In this document: positions 16,905-26,173 of the stretch, piece after piece
How positions within the stretch are numbered: position 1 is the first letter of the stretch
How the letters are laid out: the number at the start of each line of letters is the position of its first letter
NCBI RefSeq assembly: GCF_030371585.1
Contig: NZ_JAUDCE010000002.1
Strand: one strand, 5' to 3'
From: Megamonas hypermegale_A
GTDB taxonomy: Bacteria > Bacillota > Negativicutes > Selenomonadales > Selenomonadaceae
Length of the DNA: 64,000 bases
Notes under the pieces: generated by a model
Databases searched by the model: none
What the model saw: the letters and a program-made list of their open reading frames with translations, nothing else
Told to the model about the DNA's origin: nothing
Made by a program: the position numbers and the translations under genes

Positions 16905-19900
16905 TTATTTAGCTTCTGCTGTTGCTTTTTCTTCGTCTTTTTCATCGACTTCATCCAAATCCACAACTTTGATATTGCGGTATCTGCTCATGCCGGTACC
17001 TGCCGGAATGAGTTTACCGATGATGACATTTTCTTTAAGACCGATAAGCGGGTCAACCTTGCCTTTAATTGCAGCATCTGTGAGAACACGCGTTGTTTCC
17101 TGGAAGGAAGCTGCCGACAGGAAGGAATCCGTTGCCAGGGAAGCTTTGGTGATACCGAGCAGTATCGGACGAGCCACAGCCGGCAGTCCGCCGTTTTCGA
17201 TGGCTTTGGCATTTGCCGATTCGAAGCTGTTGATATCGATATATTCGCCCGGCAGGAAATCCGTATCGCCGGAATCTTCGATTTTAACTTTATGAAGCAT
17301 CTGGCGGACCATAACTTCAATATGTTTATCGTTGATACCAACACCCTGGGATTTGTATACCTTCTGTACTTCATATACAAGGTAGCGCTGCGTTTCGCCT
17401 AAGCCGCAGATACGCAGAATATCGTGCGGATTAACGGAGCCTTCAGTGATTTTGTCACCCGGTTTGATTTTGTCGCCGCTCTTAATCGTGAGACGGGAAC
17501 CGTACGGAATGAGATATTCTCTCGATTCGCCTTCATCCGGCGTAATCGTTACGACGCGCATTTCATTTTCTTCGGAAACAAGCACCGTTCCTGCAATTTC
17601 AGCAATGATTGCATGATGTTTCGGTTTTCTTGCTTCGAACAATTCTTCGACACGCGGCAGACCCTGCGTAATGTCTTCATCACTGGCAACACCGCCGGAG
17701 TGGAACGTACGCATTGTAAGCTGTGTACCCGGTTCACCGATGGACTGCGCTGCAATAATGCCGACTGCTTCGCCGACTTCAACTTCTTTTGCCGTAGCCA
17801 AATCCTGACCGTAACATTTAATGCAGACACCGAGTTGTGATTTACATGTGAGTACGCTGCGGATTGTAACTTTTTCACGCACTTTGCAGATTGCATCCGC
17901 CAGTTTCGGCGTAACCGTTTCATTGAGCGAAGCGATTTTTTCACCTGTAGCCGGGTCGATAATGTCTTCAGCCAGTACACGGCCGACAATGCGGTCTTTC
18001 AGCGATTCGATAATAGCCGAACCTTCTTTTATCGCTTCAACGGCAATACCGCGTACATTGTTGTTGCGGACTTTGACTTCTTTGGCATCGCTATTGAGTA
18101 CCGCTTCAATATATGCTTCGGTGAGCGGTGTATTAGCCGGAATAATTTCCTTGCCGGTGCTGTCGCATACTGCATCCGTCGTATTTTTGCCGAGCATTTC
18201 ATGCATCATGGATTTTTTAATTGCCTTGCGAACCTGTTCTTCTGGTGCGCCGAGGGAAATAACTTCCGTAGACATGGAGTTAAGTCCTTCGTAAATAGCG
18301 GAACCTTTAAGCACAATTTCGCCTACGCCGTGTTCACCGATTGCGTTGAGTGCCTGTTCATCAAGCGTAGTATCTACAGGATAGAGCACTTCACCCGTTT
18401 CCGGATTGATGATGTCCTGAGCCAGAACGCGGCCTTTCAAGCTGTCGCCGAGTTCTTTAATCGCAGCCGACGAGGATGTAGCCAGTCTAGCACGTTCGCG
18501 TACAAGATTAATGCCCACAACGTCGCAGTCTTCTTCACGCACAATGACATCCTGCGCCACGTCAACGAGACGGCGGGTGAGGTAACCGGAGTCGGCCGTT
18601 CTGAGCGCCGTATCCGCCAGACCTTTACGCGCACCGTGCGAAGAAATAAAGTAATCGGACACAGTAAGACCTTCGCGGAAGTTTGCCTTAATCGGCAAGT
18701 CGATGATTTTACCGGACGGGTCAGCCATAAGTCCGCGCATACCGGCGAGCTGACGCATCTGCTGTCTGTTACCGCGGGCACCGGAGTCAGCCATCATGAA
18801 GATGTTGTTGAACGTATCCATGTTCGCCATCATGGCATCGGCAACGTCGTCCGTCGCATCGCTCCAGAGCTTGATAACTTTCTTATAACGTTCATCTTCC
18901 GTGATAAGACCGCGGTTGTAATCGCGTTCAACACGGTTGACGATTTTTTCCGTAGCAGCCAGAATTTCTTTCTTTTCCGGCGGAACGATAATATCTGAAA
19001 TGGCAACCGTCATACCTGCAAGGCAAGCATAATGGTAACCTAAGTTTTTAACATTGTCGATAACTTCAGCCGTTTTGGAACCGCCGAATGTATCAAAGCA
19101 TCTGGCAACAAGTTTGCCGAGTTCTTTTTTGCCCGTCTTGAAGCCGAGATACCACTGACCGCTGTTGCCGCCGTGAATAACGGCAACTTTAGCATCACTT
19201 GCCAAAATGGCTTTAACGTGCGTACCTTCAACAGCCGTATCGGCAGGAACGAGTTCTTTGCCTTCGCTGTTAACGATAGGTTCAGCCATTTTCTTGCCTT
19301 TAAGACTGTTAACGATAGCTTCACGCTGCTCCGGTGTATCCGCTTCCAGCGAAACTTTCGTTACCTGATAGAAATCGCGGATTTCCGGCGGCAGAATTTC
19401 ATTGAAAATCATACGGCCGAGCGTCGTTTTAACAAGACCGTGACCTTTCATGCGCACCTGAATAAGTGCCTGCAAATGCAGTTCTTTATGCTGATGAGCC
19501 AAAATGGCTTCATTAATGCCGGTGAATACTTTGCCTTCACCCTGTGCATGCGGACGGAGAATAGTCAGATAATACGAACCGAGTACCATGTCCTGTGTCG
19601 GTACGATAATCGGACCGCCGTCTTTCGGCGCCAGAATATGGTTTGCCGCCAGCATCAAAATACGTGCTTCAGCCTGTGCTTCAGCGGAAAGCGGCAGATG
19701 GATAGCCATCTGGTCACCGTCAAAGTCCGCATTGTACGCCGTACATGCCAGAGGATGCAGTTTTAAAGCGCGGCCTTCCGTGAGGACCGGTTCAAATGCC
19801 TGAATACCGAGGCGGTGCAGCGTAGGGGCACGGTTCAAGAGTACCGGATGTTCCTTAATAACTTCTTCCAGCACGTCCCAAACTTCCGGACGAACACGTT

Positions 19901-21071
19901 CTACCATGCGTTTAGCGGATTTGATATTATGTGCCAAACCAGAATTTACGAGTTTTTTCATAACGAATGGTTTGAACAGTTCCAGTGCCATTTCTTTCGG
20001 CAGACCGCACTGGTGCAGTTTCAGCTCAGGACCGACAACGATAACGGAACGGCCGGAATAGTCAACACGTTTACCGAGCAGGTTCTGACGGAAACGGCCC
20101 TGTTTACCTTTGAGCATATCACTCAGAGATTTAAGCGGACGGTTGCCAGGACCCGTTACGGCACGACCGCGGCGGCCGTTATCGATAAGCGCATCCACAG
20201 CTTCCTGCAGCATGCGTTTTTCGTTGCGGACAATAATATCCGGCGCGCCTAAATCGAGCAGGCGTTTTAAACGGTTGTTGCGGTTGATAACGCGGCGGTA
20301 CAAATCGTTGAGGTCGGAAGTAGCAAAGCGGCCGCCGTCGAGCTGAACCATCGGACGCAGTTCCGGCGGAATAACCGGAACTACATCTAAAATCATCCAT
20401 GAAGGTTTATTGCCGGATTTGCGGAAAGCTTCCACTACTTCCAGGCGGCGGATGGCGCGGACTTTGCGCTGGCCGCTGGAAGTGCGCAGTTCTTCACGCA
20501 GTTCCTTGTTCATCTTGTCAAGGTCAAGCTCTTCCAAAAGCTGTTTTACAGCTTCAGCGCCCATGCCTACTTTGAAACTGCTGCCGTATTTATCGTAGCA
20601 TTCACGATATTCGTTTTCAGATAAAAGCTGTTTCTTAATAAGAGGCGTATCGCCCGGGTCAAGCACTATATAAGAAGCAAAGTATAATACTTTTTCCAAA
20701 GAACGAGGCGAGATATCCAAAATAAGACCCATGCGGCTCGGGATACCTTTAAAATACCAAATATGAGATACCGGAGCAGCAAGTTCTATATGACCCATAC
20801 GTTCACGACGTACTTTCGCACGAGTTACTTCAACACCGCAACGGTCGCAGATAATGCCTTTATAACGAATACGTTTGTATTTACCGCAGTGGCATTCCCA
20901 ATCGCGTGTCGGACCAAAAATTCTTTCACAGAACAGACCGTCTCTTTCCGGTTTCAATGTACGGTAATTGATTGTTTCCGGTTTTTTTACTTCACCGTAA
21001 GACCATTCACGTATTTTTTCCGGAGAAGCGAGTCCTATACGCATTGAATCAAAATTGTTTACATCTAACAA
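16905..21071 (-). CDS. rpoC: RNA polymerase subunit beta'
   Basis: Largest subunit of RNA polymerase. The catalytic NADFDGDQMAIH motif with its three magnesium aspartates is at residues 448-458, the N-terminal zinc site at C60, C62, C75 and C78, the bridge-helix/trigger region near DSGARGNRQQMRQLAGMRG (762-780), and the second zinc site at C849, C1076, C1083 and C1086. At 1388 residues it is longer than the roughly 1200 of Bacillus. The extra length includes repeated 45-residue SBHM-like units (about 589-633, 877-921, 957-1002, 1026-1072). It starts 57 bases after rpoB, from the same transcript. Confidence 0.97.
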   Translation of the reverse strand: MLDVNNFDSMRIGLASPEKIREWSYGEVKKPETINYRTLKPERDGLFCERIFGPTRDWECHCGKYKRIRYKGIICDRCGVEVTRAKVRRERMGHIELAAPVSHIWYFKGIPSRMGLILDISPRSLEKVLYFASYIVLDPGDTPLIKKQLLSENEYRECYDKYGSSFKVGMGAEAVKQLLEELDLDKMNKELREELRTSSGQRKVRAIRRLEVVEAFRKSGNKPSWMILDVVPVIPPELRPMVQLDGGRFATSDLNDLYRRVINRNNRLKRLLDLGAPDIIVRNEKRMLQEAVDALIDNGRRGRAVTGPGNRPLKSLSDMLKGKQGRFRQNLLGKRVDYSGRSVIVVGPELKLHQCGLPKEMALELFKPFVMKKLVNSGLAHNIKSAKRMVERVRPEVWDVLEEVIKEHPVLLNRAPTLHRLGIQAFEPVLTEGRALKLHPLACTAYNADFDGDQMAIHLPLSAEAQAEARILMLAANHILAPKDGGPIIVPTQDMVLGSYYLTILRPHAQGEGKVFTGINEAILAHQHKELHLQALIQVRMKGHGLVKTTLGRMIFNEILPPEIRDFYQVTKVSLEADTPEQREAIVNSLKGKKMAEPIVNSEGKELVPADTAVEGTHVKAILASDAKVAVIHGGNSGQWYLGFKTGKKELGKLVARCFDTFGGSKTAEVIDNVKNLGYHYACLAGMTVAISDIIVPPEKKEILAATEKIVNRVERDYNRGLITEDERYKKVIKLWSDATDDVADAMMANMDTFNNIFMMADSGARGNRQQMRQLAGMRGLMADPSGKIIDLPIKANFREGLTVSDYFISSHGARKGLADTALRTADSGYLTRRLVDVAQDVIVREEDCDVVGINLVRERARLATSSSAAIKELGDSLKGRVLAQDIINPETGEVLYPVDTTLDEQALNAIGEHGVGEIVLKGSAIYEGLNSMSTEVISLGAPEEQVRKAIKKSMMHEMLGKNTTDAVCDSTGKEIIPANTPLTEAYIEAVLNSDAKEVKVRNNNVRGIAVEAIKEGSAIIESLKDRIVGRVLAEDIIDPATGEKIASLNETVTPKLADAICKVREKVTIRSVLTCKSQLGVCIKCYGQDLATAKEVEVGEAVGIIAAQSIGEPGTQLTMRTFHSGGVASDEDITQGLPRVEELFEARKPKHHAIIAEIAGTVLVSEENEMRVVTITPDEGESREYLIPYGSRLTIKSGDKIKPGDKITEGSVNPHDILRICGLGETQRYLVYEVQKVYKSQGVGINDKHIEVMVRQMLHKVKIEDSGDTDFLPGEYIDINSFESANAKAIENGGLPAVARPILLGITKASLATDSFLSAASFQETTRVLTDAAIKGKVDPLIGLKENVIIGKLIPAGTGMSRYRNIKVVDLDEVDEKDEEKATAEAK

Positions 21072-21127
21072 GGGGCTGTCACTCCCTTTCTCTAAATTCA
21101 GCCTTGTATCTATAATAAGCGTTCAAT

Positions 21128-24100
21128 TTATTTATCTAAATCATCAGCGTTAAATTTATCCAAATCGGCAATAATATCGCTGTCGTCGATATTGTCGTCG
21201 GCGCTGCCGGCATTATCGCTCGTATAATCGTCGTCAACCGTGTTTTCGTTGGAAACTTCATCCGTATTTACCGGCTGTCCGTATGATTCTTTGGCCGCCG
21301 TAGCGTCCATACCGAGTTCTTTCGCCGTTTCGTTTACATCGTCTTCCATATCGTTAATCATGATTTCCTGTGCATCTTCGGAGAGCACTTTAATATCAAG
21401 ACCGATACTCTGCAATTCCTTAATCAAAACTTTGAAGGATTCCGGTACGCCCGGTTCTGGAATGTTTTCGCCTTTTACGATTGCTTCATACGTTTTTACA
21501 CGTCCAACAACATCGTCAGATTTAACTGTCAGGATTTCCTGCAGCGTATATGCTGCGCCGTATGCTTCCAGTGCCCAAACTTCCATTTCCCCGAAACGCT
21601 GACCGCCGAACTGAGCTTTACCGCCGAGCGGCTGCTGTGTTACGAGCGAGTACGGACCGGTGGAGCGCGCATGGATTTTATCATCAACGAGATGATGCAG
21701 TTTCAGCATGTACACACAGCCGACAGTAACCGGATTTTCAAACGGTTCGCCGGTACGTCCGTCATACAGGATTGTCTTGCCGTTGTCGGAGAAACCGGAG
21801 GCTTTCAGTGTTTCAAACACTTCATTACCTTTGGCACCGTCAAATACCGGCGTTGCAATATGGATACCGGCAACATCCGGTTTCGGCATACCGTATTTAT
21901 CATAATCATAACCGATTTCACGCAGACGCTGTTCAACTGTCGGGTCGCCCGCCTTAATCTGCATACCGAGCTCACGTACAGCCATACCGAGATGTGTTTC
22001 CAGTACCTGACCGATGTTCATACGCGACGGCACACCGAGCGGATTGAGCACGATATTTACCGGTGTACCGTCCGGCAGAAACGGCATATCTTCTTCACGC
22101 ATAACGCGGGATACAACCCCTTTGTTACCGTGACGGCCGGCCATCTTATCGCCGACGGAGATTTTACGTTTCTGGGCGATATATACACGGACGAGCTGGT
22201 TTACACCCGGCGGCAGTTCATCATTATTGGCGCGGGTAAAGATTTTTACGTCAACGATACGGCCAGCTTCACCATGCGGTACGCGTAGCGACGTATCGCG
22301 CACTTCGCGCGCTTTTTCACCGAAAATAGCACGGAGCAGTCTTTCTTCCGCCGTGAGTTCCGTTTCGCCTTTCGGCGTAACTTTACCGACGAGAATATCA
22401 CCGGCGCGTACTTCCGCACCGATACGGATAATACCGTCGGCGTCTAAATCGCGCAGTGCATCTTCCGCTACATTCGGAATATCCTGCGTAATTTCTTCCG
22501 GTCCGAGTTTCGTATCACGGGCATCGCATTCATATTCTTCAATATGGATGGAAGTGTAAATATCTTCTTTTACCAGTTTTTCGCTGAGCAAGATAGCATC
22601 TTCGTAGTTATAGCCTTCCCAAGGCATGTACGCTACGATTACGTTATAGCCGAGCGCCAGTTCGCCGTGGTCTGTTGCCGGACCGTCGGCAATCGGTTCT
22701 TTCGCTTCTACATGGTCGCCTTTATAAACAATCGGCACCTGATTTATACATGTTCCCTGGTTGGAGCGCATGTATTTCTGCAATTTATAATGGTCGATTT
22801 CACCCGTTTCGTCAGCGCGTACTTCGATGAAATCAGCCGTTACACGGACAACTTCACCGGCATGTTTGGCAAGTATCATAACGCCGGAGTCGCACGCTGC
22901 TTTATATTCCATACCTGTGCCGACAAGCGGAGCCTGCGTTCTGAACAGCGGCACAGCCTGACGCTGCATGTTCGCCCCCATGAGTGCGCGGTTCGCGTCG
23001 TCGTTTTCGAGGAACGGTATCATCGCTGTAGCAATGGATACAATCTGTTTCGGCGAAACGTCCATGAAATCAACGCTGTCCGCATCGACGAGCATTGTTT
23101 CTTCATGCACACGCGCCGTTACGCGGTTAGCTTTGAACCAGTTGTTTTCATCCAGCGGTTCATTGGCCTGAGCGATTACCAAATCGTCTTCTTCATCCGC
23201 CGTCAAATAGCGGACATCGTTCGTTACGACTTTATTGACTTTATCAACGCGGCGATACGGCGTTTCCATAAAGCCGAATTCATTGATACGCGCATACGTT
23301 GCCAAAGAACCGATAAGACCGATGTTCGGACCTTCCGGCGTTTCAATAGGACACATACGGCCGTAATGAGAGTTGTGTACGTCACGTACTTCGAACCCTG
23401 CGCGTTCACGGCTGAGACCGCCAGGACCGAGTGCGGACAGACGGCGTTTATGCGTAAGTTCGCTGAGCGGATTGTTCTGGTCCATGAACTGCGACAGCTG
23501 GCTGGAACCGAAGAATTCTTTAATCGCAGCCACTACAGGACGGATGTTCACAAGCGCCTGCGGCGTGATAACATCGTTATCCTGCGTATTCATGCGTTCT
23601 CTGATTACGCGTTCCATGCGGGATAACCCGATGCGGAACTGATTTTGCAAAAGTTCACCCACGGAACGGATACGGCGGTTGCCCAAATGGTCGATATCGT
23701 CTTTATGTCCATGACCGTCCATCAGGTTAAGCAGATAACTGATGGAGGCAATAATATCATTTATGGTGATTGTACGGTGATGATACGGCAGTGTACGCGA
23801 GCAAATCATTTTGATGCGATTATCGCTTTTATCCTTAATATAAACGATTGCCGGTTCATCTTCGCCAAAAATAGCCGCTTCCTGTTCAACCGTGATGTTT
23901 TCCACCATGGAAGAGTCGACAATCACGTCGGCAGGAACGATTATTTCGCCTGTTTCCTGGTCTACGAGCGGCTGCGCCAGTTTCTTACCGAGAATACGGC
24001 GTTTCCAGCCGAGCTTTTTCGTAAGTTTATAACGGCCGACCGTAGCCAAATCATAGCGTTTCGGGTCGAATAAAAGCTGTTCTAAAAGCTGTTTGGCATT

Positions 24101-24841
24101 ATCTACTGTAGGCGGGTCGCCCGGACGCTGTCTTTTATAGATTTCCACCAACGCTTCATCTTTTGTTACTGTATTGTCACGGTCTATAGTGTTTCTAATG
24201 CGTTCATCATTATCAAACAAAGACATAATGGCATCATTCGTGCCGTAACCCAATGCACGGATTAATACCGTTGCCGGCAGTTTACGATTGCGGTCAAGGC
24301 GAACGGAAATAACATCGTTTAAATCCGTTTCAAATTCTATCCATGCACCGCGGTTAGGAATAACTGTGGTATTGTACAGTCTTTTACCCGTCGGGTCTAT
24401 ATTTTCACTGTAATAAGCACCCGGTGAACGAACGAGCTGACTTACGATAACACGTTCCGCACCATTGATAATGAATGTACCTGTTTCCGTCATGAGCGGG
24501 AAATCGCCCATGAAAACTTCCTGTTCTTTTACTTCGCCAGTATCATTATTAACCAGGCGCACATTGACACGTAAAGGCGCAGCATACGTAACATCACGTT
24601 CTTTACATTCATCAATATCATATTTTGGTTTTCCTAAAGAAAAACCTTCAAACGACAGTACAAGATTTCCCGTAAATCCCTGTATAGGAGAAATATCGTG
24701 GAAAATTTCCTGCAAGCCTTCCTTCATAAACCAATCATAGGAATTTCTCTGGATATCCAGAAGATGAGGCATATCCATAACCTCTTTGATTTTGGCATAG
24801 CTATACCTGGTCCGTTTACCAACTGAGACAGGATTGAACAT
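21128..24841 (-). CDS. rpoB: RNA polymerase subunit beta
   Basis: Beta subunit of RNA polymerase, forming much of the active-site wall and the rifampicin pocket. The pocket segment GSSQLSQFMDQNNPLSELTH keeps the usual sensitive-type residues. The frame is open to a GTG at 24853, but the ATG at 24841 with GAGGGGTG nine bases upstream begins the family's usual MFNPVSVGKRTRYSY. The acidic C-terminal tail (about 60 residues rich in Asp, Asn and Ser) is unusual in composition. No ribosomal protein gene lies upstream; the gene has its own promoter and a long leader. Confidence 0.97.
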   Translation of the reverse strand: MFNPVSVGKRTRYSYAKIKEVMDMPHLLDIQRNSYDWFMKEGLQEIFHDISPIQGFTGNLVLSFEGFSLGKPKYDIDECKERDVTYAAPLRVNVRLVNNDTGEVKEQEVFMGDFPLMTETGTFIINGAERVIVSQLVRSPGAYYSENIDPTGKRLYNTTVIPNRGAWIEFETDLNDVISVRLDRNRKLPATVLIRALGYGTNDAIMSLFDNDERIRNTIDRDNTVTKDEALVEIYKRQRPGDPPTVDNAKQLLEQLLFDPKRYDLATVGRYKLTKKLGWKRRILGKKLAQPLVDQETGEIIVPADVIVDSSMVENITVEQEAAIFGEDEPAIVYIKDKSDNRIKMICSRTLPYHHRTITINDIIASISYLLNLMDGHGHKDDIDHLGNRRIRSVGELLQNQFRIGLSRMERVIRERMNTQDNDVITPQALVNIRPVVAAIKEFFGSSQLSQFMDQNNPLSELTHKRRLSALGPGGLSRERAGFEVRDVHNSHYGRMCPIETPEGPNIGLIGSLATYARINEFGFMETPYRRVDKVNKVVTNDVRYLTADEEDDLVIAQANEPLDENNWFKANRVTARVHEETMLVDADSVDFMDVSPKQIVSIATAMIPFLENDDANRALMGANMQRQAVPLFRTQAPLVGTGMEYKAACDSGVMILAKHAGEVVRVTADFIEVRADETGEIDHYKLQKYMRSNQGTCINQVPIVYKGDHVEAKEPIADGPATDHGELALGYNVIVAYMPWEGYNYEDAILLSEKLVKEDIYTSIHIEEYECDARDTKLGPEEITQDIPNVAEDALRDLDADGIIRIGAEVRAGDILVGKVTPKGETELTAEERLLRAIFGEKAREVRDTSLRVPHGEAGRIVDVKIFTRANNDELPPGVNQLVRVYIAQKRKISVGDKMAGRHGNKGVVSRVMREEDMPFLPDGTPVNIVLNPLGVPSRMNIGQVLETHLGMAVRELGMQIKAGDPTVEQRLREIGYDYDKYGMPKPDVAGIHIATPVFDGAKGNEVFETLKASGFSDNGKTILYDGRTGEPFENPVTVGCVYMLKLHHLVDDKIHARSTGPYSLVTQQPLGGKAQFGGQRFGEMEVWALEAYGAAYTLQEILTVKSDDVVGRVKTYEAIVKGENIPEPGVPESFKVLIKELQSIGLDIKVLSEDAQEIMINDMEDDVNETAKELGMDATAAKESYGQPVNTDEVSNENTVDDDYTSDNAGSADDNIDDSDIIADLDKFNADDLDK

Positions 24842-24949
24842 TAAAATCTTCACCCCTCAAACCGAATTGAAACTAATTGAAATCTGTGAACGACACGCTT
24901 TGAAAAAAACATGTTCTGCAGCCGTTAATTGTCTATTAACGTTAAAAAG

Positions 24950-24980
24950 GCAAGGCGCTTTTTCTTTTTAAAGACCTTGC
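24950..24980 (-). terminator. Hairpin attenuator-like element in the rpoB leader
   Basis: The minus-strand stem GCAAGG / CCTTGC with a purine/T-rich inner part is followed by TTTTTAACG. It lies two bases after the stop of a 10-codon ORF and about 110 bases before rpoB, so it may act as an attenuator. The stem is short. Confidence 0.5.
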
Positions 24981-24981
24981 T

Positions 24982-25014
24982 TTATATTTGCCGAACATAT
25001 TTCTTTTTGTACAT
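24982..25014 (-). CDS. Possible 10-residue leader peptide upstream of rpoB
   Basis: A very short ORF encoding MYKKKYVRQI, with a strong AGGAG eight bases before the ATG and the stop two bases before the leader hairpin. The peptide is basic and has no recognised family. Position suggests translation-coupled attenuation of rpoBC, but a chance ORF cannot be excluded on one sequence. Upstream of it lies an AT-rich leader of about 200 bases with no other ORF. Confidence 0.4.
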   Translation of the reverse strand: MYKKKYVRQI

Positions 25015-25216
25015 ATCATCCACTCCTAAAAATATATAAAGTCATAGATAAATCTACAACATTAATCAAGGATAGTTACTTGATGACATACTTTTTTACA
25101 GGGTTTATGTCAATCCCCAAGGATTATTTTAGCATAACAATCCTGCAAAAAACATATAGTTTTTCGCTTTTGTACAAAGATTTTTCATCTAATCTTCATA
25201 CGTCTGGTAATAAAAA

Positions 25217-25245
25217 ATTTTACCAAAAAATTTTTTGTTTGTCAA
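25217..25245 (-). promoter_or_regulatory. Probable rpoBC promoter
   Basis: A perfect -35 TTGACA (25245-25240) and -10 TAAAAT (25222-25217) with a 17-base spacer, directly after the glnQ terminator. It would give a leader of about 370 bases to rpoB. A second TTGACA at 25113-25108 has a weaker -10 (TATGTC). Confidence 0.6.
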
Positions 25246-25249
25246 CAAA

Positions 25250-25286
25250 AAAGGACGGTCTAAATAAAAATTCTCAGCCGTCCTTT
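25250..25286 (-). terminator. Terminator of the amino acid ABC transporter operon
   Basis: The stem AAAGGACGGCT / AGACCGTCCTTT is followed by TTTTT on the minus strand. It lies beyond repeat copy P-A, which is inserted between this terminator and the glnQ stop codon. Confidence 0.85.
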
Positions 25287-25311
25287 CGCATAATATCATA
25301 TAATATCTTAT

Positions 25312-25439
25312 CCATTGTGCTAGTTGATTTTCTAAAGCAGTATAATACTTTATATTCAGTGAGGTTAAGTGCTAACATCGAACGAATATAAAGTATTATA
25401 CTGCTGATTACAGGCTCGATGTTTTACTAGAACAATGGG
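25312..25439 (-). repeat. Family P palindromic repeat, copy A
   Basis: A 128-bp imperfect palindrome with outer inverted ends (CCCATTGTTCTAGT / ACTAGCACAATGG on the minus strand) and inner arms CAGTATAATACTTTATATTC / GAATATAAAGTATTATACTG. It is flanked by exact 11-bp direct repeats TAATATCTTAT (25301-25311 and 25440-25450), which look like a target-site duplication. The right duplication includes the glnQ stop codon, so the insertion left glnQ intact. Confidence 0.85.
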
Positions 25440-25446
25440 TAATATC

Positions 25447-26172
25447 TTATAAAATTTTCGACAGGAATAATTTCGTACGTTCCTGCTTAGGATTTTCAAA
25501 AATTTCCTTCGGCGTGCCTTCTTCGATGATTTTGCCTTCATCGACAAACAGCACACGGTCGCCCACTTCTCTGGCAAAGCCCATTTCGTGCGTAACAACA
25601 ACCATCGTCATGCCCTGCTGCGCCAGTTTTTTCATAACATCCAATACTTCTGTAACCATTTCCGGGTCAAGAGCGGAGGTCGGTTCGTCAAACAGCATTA
25701 CTTTCGGCTTCATGGCAAGTGCGCGGGCAATCGCTACACGCTGCTGCTGACCGCCGGAAAGCTGGCTCGGATAAGCGGATGCTTTTTCTTTCAGACCGAC
25801 GCGCTGCAGTAAATCCATAGCCGTTTCCACTGCTTCGCTTTTAGAAACCTTCAGCACTTTCATCGGTGCCAAAGTGATATTTTCCAAAACGGTCATATGC
25901 GGGAACAGATTGAAACGCTGGAAAACCATACCGATATTTTCACGGATTTTATTGATATCTGCATGTTTATCGAGTTTCATATTGTTAACGGTGATATCGC
26001 CGCTGGTCGGCTCTTCCAGATAATTCATGCAGCGGAGCAGCGTCGATTTACCGGAACCACTCGGTCCGATGATAACGACCACTTCCTGTTCTTCAACGGA
26101 AACGTCCACACCTTTTAATACTTCTATATGACCAAAAGACTTATGCAGATTTTTAATTTCTATCATTGCCAT
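25447..26172 (-). CDS. glnQ: Polar amino acid ABC transporter, ATP-binding protein
   Basis: ATPase of a polar amino acid uptake system (GlnQ/HisP class). Walker A is GPSGSGKSTLLR near residue 35, the signature LSGGQQQRVAIARAL near 134, Walker B VMLFDEPTSALD near 156 and the switch histidine VVTHEM near 190. The 241 residues are typical. It begins one base after the permease gene ends and is last in the three-gene unit. The stop codon lies inside the target-site duplication of repeat P-A. Substrate (glutamine, glutamate, cystine or other) is not determinable. Confidence 0.93.
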   Translation of the reverse strand: MAMIEIKNLHKSFGHIEVLKGVDVSVEEQEVVVIIGPSGSGKSTLLRCMNYLEEPTSGDITVNNMKLDKHADINKIRENIGMVFQRFNLFPHMTVLENITLAPMKVLKVSKSEAVETAMDLLQRVGLKEKASAYPSQLSGGQQQRVAIARALAMKPKVMLFDEPTSALDPEMVTEVLDVMKKLAQQGMTMVVVTHEMGFAREVGDRVLFVDEGKIIEEGTPKEIFENPKQERTKLFLSKIL

Positions 26173-26173
26173 A

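Noticed and set aside
22544..23626. A 360-codon open frame opposite rpoB
   Set aside because: It is the antisense shadow of a highly conserved gene with strong codon bias; no start signal or family match.
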